Positions 15,717 through 23,109 of a DNA stretch of 26,797 nucleotides are shown piece after piece (position 1 is the first letter of the stretch; every line of letters begins with the position of its first letter). The position numbers and the translations under genes were made by a program. The notes under the pieces were generated by a model. The model was not told the DNA's origin. It worked only from the letters and a program-made list of their open reading frames with translations, and did no database searches. Source of the stretch: an uncultured Ignavibacteriota bacterium (GTDB lineage Bacteria > Bacteroidota > Ignavibacteria > Tepidaquicellales > Tepidaquicellaceae); NCBI GenBank assembly GCA_937915485.1, contig CALGII010000164.1, positions 1 through 26,797 of the forward strand, written 5' to 3'.

Positions 15717-17669
15717 CTATTTTAATAAAACCATCTTTCTCACTTCTCTGAAATTCCCCGCCTGAATTTTATAGAAATATATACCGCTCGATAACGCGCC
15801 CGCATCATAATTGCACTCGTAATAACCGGCTTGCAAATTTTCGTTTACCGGAATTTTTAATTCCCTTCCTGTTAAATCATATATCACTATCCTCACAAAT
15901 TCTTTCTTGGGAACCGCAAATCTTATAGTTGTCGCGGAATTAAACGGATTCGGGTAATTCTGAAATAATCCGTATCTGTCAGGTATACCCTTTGATATTT
16001 CCTTGACGCCTGAATGTATCTTTCTGACTATCGTAAATGAGAGTATGTTTATTGACGGTAAGGAGTCTGTACCGTTGTATGCCATCGCGCTCCAGATACA
16101 GGGTACATAATGATTGTTTCCACCTAATATCGCGCCGATTGTATCCATAAAACTGTTACGAACGGTTATGAGAGAATCGCTTCCGTTATTGTCGCTGTCG
16201 TATGAAAGTTCGTTAACATCATTCTCCTTCTTTACTTTCCATTTGTATTTTATCGCGGGATGCGTGCCCGATTTGTTCCACGTGAACTTGCTGCACTTGC
16301 CAGCGATATCTGTCTCAATAACGGTATATAACGGAGGATATAAAACAATAAAAGGCGTCATGTTGATGCCCTGAACATTTAAGTAATTCACGTAACTTAC
16401 AGAATCCGCTCCGTACGAATTCGAAACTCTTAACCTTACTGTATATAATCCGGGAGTCGAATACGTAACAACAGGATTTTGCTCGCTTGATGATGACGGA
16501 TTTCCCCCCTCAAATGTCCACTGCCAGTTAGAAGGGATTCCGCCTGACTCGTCGTAAAAATGCACGCTTTCCCCAAACATAATTTTCATTTTATCCGACC
16601 TGAAATGAGCCGCGGGAACTCCGCTAATGGGCTCGCCTCCGTTCGACGTGAGAAGACTCGACCTTATTCCGTTTATGCACGCGCTCATCCTGTCCGATTG
16701 CCCGATTGTGAATATGTTCTCGCAATAATCATCGGTGTAATCCATGTAGTTCATGAACATGTCGCCGTTCGGTCCATTGCTGCACGTGATATGCGGAAAC
16801 TGCGGGCAACCGAGATTATACCCCTGCTGCCTCGGCGTATCATCAACATGGTCATCCCCGCAGTAAGCATCCCCCCAGATGTGCCAGAGATTAAACCAGT
16901 GTCCGAGTTCGTGTGTCGTGATTCTTCCCTTGGCATTACTTGGCACCGCGGGTCCGACAGTGCCGAAAAAGGTGTATCTGACCACGTTTCCGTCTGTCAG
17001 GGGATCTCCTCCGGGAAACTGCGAATATCCTGTCGCGCCGCTCAGATTGCAGACCCAGATGTTAAGGTATCTGTCCCTGTCCCAGATGTTGTGCCCTCCA
17101 AGAGAATCGAATTTCATTTCATCAAGCGGAGTAAATGTTGTTACGGTCGTTTGAGTTCTCGTAATTCCGTTTGTCGGGTTTCCAAGCGGGTCCCGCTTTG
17201 CAAGCGTAAATTCTATTTTTGGATCCGCCCCGAAACGCTTAAAACAATCGGGCGTGTTAACTGTGTCGGCGTTTAATCTTCTGTAATCCTCATTCAGTAC
17301 GTCAATCTGCGACTGTACCACCGCGTTGGATATATTCTGCGCCGCCGTGTTCCAGATTATATGAACAACCACGGGAATTTTTACGACGGCCTGTCTTTCG
17401 CGGTTGTGATTTTGTATATAACTCTTTGTAAATTTTTCAAGTTCGAGTAGATTCCTTTCGTAATTTTTGTCTTCCTTTATCATTCTTTCATATACTTCCA
17501 TCGTCGCGCATATTGTATCTCTGCTTTTCGTGCTTTGCCTGTATCCGAAATCGCTGTCCGCGTTGAAAAGATAACCGGGAATCCCGAATCCCCCTGCCAG
17601 TAAAATTAATGCCGAACAAACAACGGAAGATATTGCTTTACCTGAAAATGATATGCTTTTTTTAAACAT
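15717..17669 (-). CDS. Secreted M43 (pappalysin-like) metalloprotease with PKD domain and T9SS tail
   Basis: The 650-residue extracellular zinc protease starts at ATG 17669 ('MFKKSISFSGKAI'), giving a proper signal/anchor segment ('VVCSALILLAGGFGI'). The open frame continues to 17756, but that extension would put 29 polar residues ahead of the signal. The catalytic domain (about 75-345) has 'HELGHWFNLWH' with zinc ligands from His253, and the Met-turn 'FMNYMDYTDD', which defines M43. A PKD domain follows (about 350-435, 'ESVHFYDESGG', 'NPVVTYSTPGLYTVRLRVSN'). The last 80 residues or so are the T9SS tail ('LFQNYPNPFNSATTIRFAV'). Note the NPFNS variant instead of NPFNP. Related enzymes cleave proteins such as casein or IGF-binding proteins. 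Confidence 0.94.
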   Translation of the reverse strand: MFKKSISFSGKAISSVVCSALILLAGGFGIPGYLFNADSDFGYRQSTKSRDTICATMEVYERMIKEDKNYERNLLELEKFTKSYIQNHNRERQAVVKIPVVVHIIWNTAAQNISNAVVQSQIDVLNEDYRRLNADTVNTPDCFKRFGADPKIEFTLAKRDPLGNPTNGITRTQTTVTTFTPLDEMKFDSLGGHNIWDRDRYLNIWVCNLSGATGYSQFPGGDPLTDGNVVRYTFFGTVGPAVPSNAKGRITTHELGHWFNLWHIWGDAYCGDDHVDDTPRQQGYNLGCPQFPHITCSNGPNGDMFMNYMDYTDDYCENIFTIGQSDRMSACINGIRSSLLTSNGGEPISGVPAAHFRSDKMKIMFGESVHFYDESGGIPSNWQWTFEGGNPSSSSEQNPVVTYSTPGLYTVRLRVSNSYGADSVSYVNYLNVQGINMTPFIVLYPPLYTVIETDIAGKCSKFTWNKSGTHPAIKYKWKVKKENDVNELSYDSDNNGSDSLITVRNSFMDTIGAILGGNNHYVPCIWSAMAYNGTDSLPSINILSFTIVRKIHSGVKEISKGIPDRYGLFQNYPNPFNSATTIRFAVPKKEFVRIVIYDLTGRELKIPVNENLQAGYYECNYDAGALSSGIYFYKIQAGNFREVRKMVLLK

Positions 17670-17756
17670 AATGCTAATTTTATAATTCCTTTGAACTCCG
17701 GTCTTGTAAGTTCTCGTGCGCCCGCCCGACGATGAATGCTCATCCGCTCGAATCAA

Positions 17757-18272
17757 ATGCCTTCATTATGATTCCCGCTTGAGACGCGCTAAGGCGCAAA
17801 AACCTGCCGGTAAGAACTAATATAAATTACATTATTACTTAAATCCGTTTCACGACCTGATAAGAAGATTAGCAATTGCGGTCACCCAGTATGCGTAATT
17901 GTATATTTGCGTTACTGCAATCTTAACGTTTTATAACCTTATATTCAAGAATATTTAGTATGCGGTCTGCGGATTTAATTAATCCCGTTAGGATGAGATT
18001 CGGAGAATTGCGTATCCCAAAAGTATTTCGTGGTCCGGCTGGAATGCATCCTTGTATCTTAATATCCACTGCTCGGAAATCGAACCGGCAATATACGTCT
18101 TTTTAGAATTCAAAACTTCCAATTGATAATTCCCTGAAAATCCTTACTTGAATGAAATTCTCTTTATCTATTCGGTAGTTGTATTTCCGGTTGCAGAATG
18201 TATCGGAGATAATTCCGTGTCCTTACGGAATCTTTGATAAAGATTTCATATCCGAATTTGTTCCATTGCTTT
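17757..18272. other. Long intergenic region, no supported gene
   Basis: About 516 bases without a continuous reading frame. A perfect TATATTTG promoter box is at 17902-17909 (plus), but no gene follows it. On the minus strand, short frames separated by stops lie at about 18140-18260 ('FGYEIFIKDSVRTRN', 'LRYIL') and about 18000-18120 ('EQWILRYKDAFQPDHEILLGY'). They look protein-like and may be remnants of a decayed gene, but I could not assign a family. Confidence 0.4.
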
Positions 18273-19535
18273 TTATTTCATTAAAATCATTTTTTTTGTT
18301 TCGCTGTAATATCCTGTAGAAATTTTATAAAAATAGACGCCGCTGGGATAATCGGTACCATCCCAACTTACTCCATATGTTCCCGGTAATTGTTTTTCAT
18401 TGACAAGTGTTTCGATTTCTTTTCCAAGCATATTCAAAACAGATATCTTGACTATACCTGTATTTTTGATCTGATATCTGATGACTGTAGAAGGGTTGAA
18501 TGGATTTGGGTAGTTTTGTAAAAGAGAAAACATCGTGGGATTTTCATTTGAAATATTATTTATAAAAGTGGAACCCCCTGTTGTTGTTTTAAGTAGCGTA
18601 CCGTTTAATCCTACAATTATTCCATTTTGAGCGTCATTACAATGTATATAGGTAAGTCTCGTGGTTGTTGGTGAGTATTGAGTTGTCCAATTTTCTCCGC
18701 AATTATCAGTTTTTAGAATAACAGTTTCAGTGTTGGATGTATTACCACCAATTATCCAGCCTGTATTATTATTAATAAAATGTACGCAGTTTAACCACAG
18801 AGTTGTAATTCCTGATTTTGCAATCCAATTTTGACCGCCGTTCGTAGTTTTTAATATTGTTCCGTTTATTCCTACCACTATTCCTGTGTTTGCAGAAATA
18901 AAATATACTCCAAACAAACCATTTGTAGTATTAGCGTTTTGCAAATTCCAATTGCTTCCGCCATTGCTGGTTTTAACAATTAATCCATTATTGCCTACAA
19001 ACCAACCTGTATTTTGATCAACAAAAAAGCATTGATACAAGCCTGTACCGTAAGTGTTAGAATAAACCACATTCCAGTTTGTTCCAAAATTCGTAGATTT
19101 CAATATATAACCAAAAAGTGTTCCGCAATATCCGGTATTTCCAGATTGAAATACACCTTTAAATATTGATCCAAGATTAGTAGTATGGTAATTCTGAATC
19201 CAGTTTTGACCTCCATTTGTTGTTTTTAAAATATATCCATCAGGAGAAATACCTCCGTAACACCACCCTGTTTGAGCATCTGTAAACACAGTGGAGAAAA
19301 GGTCAGATGAAATTCCGGAGTTTTGAGAATACCAATTATTACCGAAATTGGTTGTTTTCAAAATTGTACCATTAAATCCAGTTACATATCCGGTGGTATG
19401 ATTAATTAAATATATTCCGGTAAGTGTATTTGTTGTAACACTATTTTGCAGCACCCAGCCAATTTGAGAGAAAGAATTATGCGAAATAAACAACGATAAA
19501 ATAACAAGTAAAACTTGCAATATAAACTTTTTCAT
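18273..19535 (-). CDS. Secreted YCF48-repeat protein with T9SS tail
   Basis: The 420-residue protein has a signal peptide (1-23, 'VLLVILSLFISHNSFSQ') and then seven or so YCF48-type repeats of 42-47 residues. The repeats alternate 'TGYVTG.NGTILKTTN.G.NW' with 'L..V.F.....GW..G', forming a predicted seven-bladed propeller (about 25-325). The last 85 residues are the T9SS domain ('LLQNYPNPFNPSTVIRY', 'GVYFYKISTGYYSETKKMILMK'). YCF48 domains in chloroplasts aid photosystem II assembly, but the many bacterial T9SS-linked forms have no known function; a binding or structural role at the surface is likely. Codon choice is visibly more AT-rich than in carB, the S46 peptidase and the OmpA gene, which may indicate separate acquisition or relaxed codon selection. 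Confidence 0.9.
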   Translation of the reverse strand: MKKFILQVLLVILSLFISHNSFSQIGWVLQNSVTTNTLTGIYLINHTTGYVTGFNGTILKTTNFGNNWYSQNSGISSDLFSTVFTDAQTGWCYGGISPDGYILKTTNGGQNWIQNYHTTNLGSIFKGVFQSGNTGYCGTLFGYILKSTNFGTNWNVVYSNTYGTGLYQCFFVDQNTGWFVGNNGLIVKTSNGGSNWNLQNANTTNGLFGVYFISANTGIVVGINGTILKTTNGGQNWIAKSGITTLWLNCVHFINNNTGWIIGGNTSNTETVILKTDNCGENWTTQYSPTTTRLTYIHCNDAQNGIIVGLNGTLLKTTTGGSTFINNISNENPTMFSLLQNYPNPFNPSTVIRYQIKNTGIVKISVLNMLGKEIETLVNEKQLPGTYGVSWDGTDYPSGVYFYKISTGYYSETKKMILMK

Positions 19536-19847
19536 ATTAGAAAGGTTTGATTATACGTTATTTAATGCCATATTTACAATAATATAACAAGAAAAGCTGG
19601 CTTGTTCAACATATAAGAATTTTTGACATATCAAATAAGATTATTAGAAATAACCCTGAAAATTGTTCCTCTTTTTATTTCTTTTTTTTCGAGACAATTC
19701 TGTGGTGGCGTGTTTGACATCTTTGACGTTTCAGCATAAAGTGACAAAATAAAGAACTCTCAGAGCATTAATCTAAGTGCCTTAAACAAGAGAGTACAGT
19801 ACAAAACCAAATCCCGTTCAATCTCACCTTTCTGGAAATGTTACAGA
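19536..19847. other. Intergenic region between two minus-strand T9SS cargo genes
   Basis: About 312 AT-rich bases that should hold the promoter of the YCF48 gene and the 3' end of the GH81 transcript. A weak hairpin ACTCTC/GAGAGT (19756-19761 with 19790-19795) is the only symmetry seen. No gene or RNA recognised. Confidence 0.4.
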
Positions 19848-22625
19848 TTATTTTATCATTATAACCTTTTTCGCCGATGCAAAATTTCCTGTCTGCAGTC
19901 TGTAAATATACACACCGCTGGATAAATCACTTCCGTTAAAGTCAACCGTATATTTGCCTGTTTTCATTTCCTGATTTACAAGTGTCTTTACTTTTCTTCC
20001 GAGTATATCGAAAACAAGAAGTTCTGCAAAACCGCTTTTTGGTAAATCGAATTTAATTGTCGTAACGGGATTGAACGGGTTCGGATACGCGTCGTATAAT
20101 ATATAGCGGTCGGGTATTTCCGTTCCGATGTTGTTTATCCCGATAGGCGCGTACATCCTTGTCAGTATTCCGTAGAAGCAATTCGATTTGCTCGTGCCGT
20201 CATCGAAGTTTCCCGCAAAGCCCCTGTAATTCTGAAAATGGCTGTAAGCGGTATTCGGCGCGGCAATTGCCTGTACGGGCAAATTATAAGTCATCACATT
20301 ATATGTTGCCGTGTTTAATGTAGTGAATAAAGTTAAATCCTGAAATAAAGTGGATGTCTGATTATTTGTGTAAATCTTGTTCCATACTTCCGATGCGAAA
20401 CTGTAATCCCACATCTTTTCTATGAACGGGAGAAAAGGCAGCATGTGAACTCCGTATATGTATCTCGGTATGTTTCCGTATGTGTTGCTAATTACCAGAC
20501 TGTGCCATAAGTTCCCGGCAACAATATGTTTTGTGTTGTATCCCGAAAATAACGGGTCGTTGTTCTGAAACGTCCTGTAATATTTTTTAAACGCTCTGAT
20601 TTCCGAGGCTAACATCAGTTTTCCCGTGTTCTTCAGATTCTCATTTCCCATTGCAAGCCCGAATAAATACATTCCGTAATACGCCGTCGCGGATTCACTA
20701 ACGCTTTCCTGATCCCGGCCCGCTCCCTGCGTCTGGATGCCGTTCATCCACGAATTCCCGTCATACCAGTCTTTATGCCTGTGCATGGGGAAATACGGGT
20801 CCGTTGTTGAGGCGGAAGGCGAAGCGGGATTTCCTATGTCCCTGCATAACGCGAGAACCTTATTAAAATAATTGTTCCCGTTGTCGGAAAATAAATTCGG
20901 CTTTTTTCTCGCGACAACCGCTGCCGCGTAAATCACGTAACCGTAATGAAAAGCGTGGTCGTTATATCTGGCATTTCCAAAATCATAATTGTAAACATTA
21001 GGATCGGCATTATCCATCGCAAGCCACGAGAGATATGAAATAATTCCGCCGTATCGGTTATCCCATATAAGTTTGTTGTTCGCGCCGCCTGACCACGATG
21101 GCGGCGGCGGATTCCAGATTAAATTCTCGCCGTCAACCCATTTCTTGATGAAATTAAATACCGTGTCCCTTGCTGCGGATGAAAGGGTTATTAATGTATC
21201 CTTTCTCCAGTTTGACGGATCTGCTGCCTGATACCTTTCTATCAGTTCATCTGCGATTACAATCACTCTTGACATTCTGCAAATGTTCTTTCCAAATCCG
21301 TAAGGAGATGATGTCGGCTGATTTGTACCGTTTGGTGTTTGATATTTCGCCCCGATTGTAGTATCGAGATCCGCTTTTAAATGATAATACAACGTGTCGT
21401 ACCATTTTATTGTAGTGTTCGGAACGTTCGATAAATTGCCTGCGGCGGCATACCACGAATAATCCGGTATCATGTTTTCTGTCATGTTCCAGGATTTCCC
21501 GTAAACCTCCTTCATGTCTCCTCTCATGCATCTGAACCTGAGAATATTCGAGTTCTGATTTGTCAGCATGTCCTGATGATGAGGAAGCGACATCATAAGC
21601 AGGGAATCACTGCCGCTGTTGGTCGTAAATACAAAATTAAAATTAAATTTTGTCGTATCAGCGGTAACGCCCGCGGAAATCTTGCCTCTTAAGGGAATGA
21701 ATTTTGAATATGTATCGAGCACTTGAATTCTTGCTGTCGAATCCGCGGCATTCGGGTCGGCATTTTGTGTTGTAACATAAGCCATTCTCAAATATCCGCT
21801 GAACGGCGACGAACACGTGAATCCGTTCGGCAAAAACGAGAGTGTTATGTCGCTTGTCGAATAAAGCATGAATATTTGTTTGTTCGTGGAAGCGCCGGCA
21901 AAATATATTTTAAATTTATTTCCCGTTATCACCGTCGGTGGGGACGCCTGAATTACGTTTCCGTTTACCGAAAGCATTGCATTGTACGGTGAATAAAACA
22001 TCGGTCTCAGGTTCTGGTATTTCATCGTAAAATACGGCATTCCTCTTACAACAGGACATTCCATATAATTTGAACTTCCCGACGACCATCTGAAAGTCGC
22101 GGACAGATCGTCATAATTGTAGAGAGTTCCTTTTGATATCGAAGCGCTGTCAAGTGTTCCGAAATAATAATATACCGAGGACAACCAGTTAATCTGGTTC
22201 GTCGAATCATTCGGAGTCCAGCTCCAGTTCGCAAACTCACACGACGGAGTAACATATCCGAAACCGTATAATTTTGTGTTTGTAATTTCACCCGACGGTT
22301 TATACGCGGCAATCAGATAAGGGAAAGGAAATATTTTTTCCGCGCCTATATCCTGCCTTCCGGGCACATAATTAAATCCGGGAAAAGTACCCTGCTTCAT
22401 AATCGCATTTGCAAACCAGGCGTTTGTCGGATATGGGAAATGAAGTGAATCATACATGTAAGTCAAAGGGATTTTATTCTGAACCGCGCTTCCGAGAGTG
22501 GCAAGATACGGCTGTGACGTGGAAAAAGGTTGTCCGTATGACCACTGCGAATATGTGTTACCGCAAAGAATTAATACCGCAATCAGAATAAGCGGAACTG
22601 CAACTGGCAGATACTTGGTTTTCAT
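19848..22625 (-). CDS. Secreted GH81 endo-beta-1,3-glucanase with T9SS tail
   Basis: The 925-residue protein hydrolyses internal beta-1,3-glucan linkages as in laminarin, curdlan or fungal wall glucan. It has a signal peptide (1-26, 'LILCGNTYSQ'), a beta-sandwich N-terminal part opening with 'KIPLTYMYDSLHFPYPTNAWFANAI' type motifs ('PTN.WF' is typical of GH81), and a helical (alpha/alpha) catalytic part. Signature motifs are 'YNDHAFHYGYVIYAAA' with Asp556 and 'HKDWYDGNSW...GRDQESVSESATAYYG' with Glu640/Glu644; the Asp and one Glu are the proposed catalytic residues in this family. The last 85 residues or so are the T9SS tail ('LYDAYPNPFNPVTTIKF', 'SGVYIYRLQTGNFASAKKVIMIK'). No carbohydrate-binding module or glucan transporter is adjacent. 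Confidence 0.93.
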   Translation of the reverse strand: MKTKYLPVAVPLILIAVLILCGNTYSQWSYGQPFSTSQPYLATLGSAVQNKIPLTYMYDSLHFPYPTNAWFANAIMKQGTFPGFNYVPGRQDIGAEKIFPFPYLIAAYKPSGEITNTKLYGFGYVTPSCEFANWSWTPNDSTNQINWLSSVYYYFGTLDSASISKGTLYNYDDLSATFRWSSGSSNYMECPVVRGMPYFTMKYQNLRPMFYSPYNAMLSVNGNVIQASPPTVITGNKFKIYFAGASTNKQIFMLYSTSDITLSFLPNGFTCSSPFSGYLRMAYVTTQNADPNAADSTARIQVLDTYSKFIPLRGKISAGVTADTTKFNFNFVFTTNSGSDSLLMMSLPHHQDMLTNQNSNILRFRCMRGDMKEVYGKSWNMTENMIPDYSWYAAAGNLSNVPNTTIKWYDTLYYHLKADLDTTIGAKYQTPNGTNQPTSSPYGFGKNICRMSRVIVIADELIERYQAADPSNWRKDTLITLSSAARDTVFNFIKKWVDGENLIWNPPPPSWSGGANNKLIWDNRYGGIISYLSWLAMDNADPNVYNYDFGNARYNDHAFHYGYVIYAAAVVARKKPNLFSDNGNNYFNKVLALCRDIGNPASPSASTTDPYFPMHRHKDWYDGNSWMNGIQTQGAGRDQESVSESATAYYGMYLFGLAMGNENLKNTGKLMLASEIRAFKKYYRTFQNNDPLFSGYNTKHIVAGNLWHSLVISNTYGNIPRYIYGVHMLPFLPFIEKMWDYSFASEVWNKIYTNNQTSTLFQDLTLFTTLNTATYNVMTYNLPVQAIAAPNTAYSHFQNYRGFAGNFDDGTSKSNCFYGILTRMYAPIGINNIGTEIPDRYILYDAYPNPFNPVTTIKFDLPKSGFAELLVFDILGRKVKTLVNQEMKTGKYTVDFNGSDLSSGVYIYRLQTGNFASAKKVIMIK

Positions 22626-23109
22626 AGAAGTATTTTTAATGTGTGATGTGAATGCCTGTATTGTATTTGTATTAAATTGTAATGTAATTTAGTGAAATTC
22701 ATATAATTATATCACTCAAAAAACAGGATTTACATAAACGAAATTACTGTCAATCAGCAAATAGCAATCAGCGATTAGCAATTAGCAAATAGTGGTTAGC
22801 GATTAGCAATTAGAGATTAGCAATCAGCGGTGAACAATTATTGATTACAATGATTGAAGTTGGTCATCAAGACTTTGAAACGGTACAGAGAAAAGTGTAA
22901 ATTAGTTATCTATGGCGTTTAATTTATTTTTATTCAATCAAAATTGACTGGTATATTGATAATTAGTTGTTAATATTTCTGAGACATAAAACAGTATTAT
23001 AATCCGGGTGAAACGGCAAAATTACTGTTTCAAAAAGGAACAACGTAATTCATACACAAAACACCACGTGCTGAAAAGTTACGGGATTATAAAAATAAAA
23101 TAGTATATT
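22626..23109. other. Intergenic region between divergent GH81 and repeat-protein genes
   Basis: About 484 AT-rich bases. It holds the heptamer array (22751-22848, listed separately) and must hold both divergent promoters. TTGACT at about 22944-22949 resembles a -35 box but has no good -10 partner. No gene recognised. Confidence 0.5.
22751..22848 (-). repeat. Tandem degenerate heptamer array, long copy (about 14 units)
   Basis: Fourteen consecutive 7-base units in strict phase, mostly CRRTYAG-like (for example CAATCAG, CGATTAG, CAATTAG), the reverse complement of the YTAAYYG unit found at 252-286 and 978-1019. The last three units are degenerate. The array lies in the upstream region shared by two divergent secreted-protein genes. 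Confidence 0.88.

Noticed and set aside
17670..17756. Longer N-terminus of the M43 protease ('GGRTRTYKTG') and a possible tRNA remnant
   Set aside because: Such peptide strings often come from frames crossing tRNA genes, but no cloverleaf or T-loop consensus is found on either strand; ATG 17669 gives a normal signal segment.
18140..18265. Remnant of a REP-associated tyrosine transposase (Y1_Tnp)
   Set aside because: Fragments such as 'FGYEIFIKDSVRTRN' and 'LRYIL' loosely resemble the C-terminal part, but the frame breaks at once and no HUH or catalytic tyrosine motif is present.
22751..22848. CRISPR array
   Set aside because: The period is only 7 bases with no spacers; it is a tandem degenerate heptamer array.
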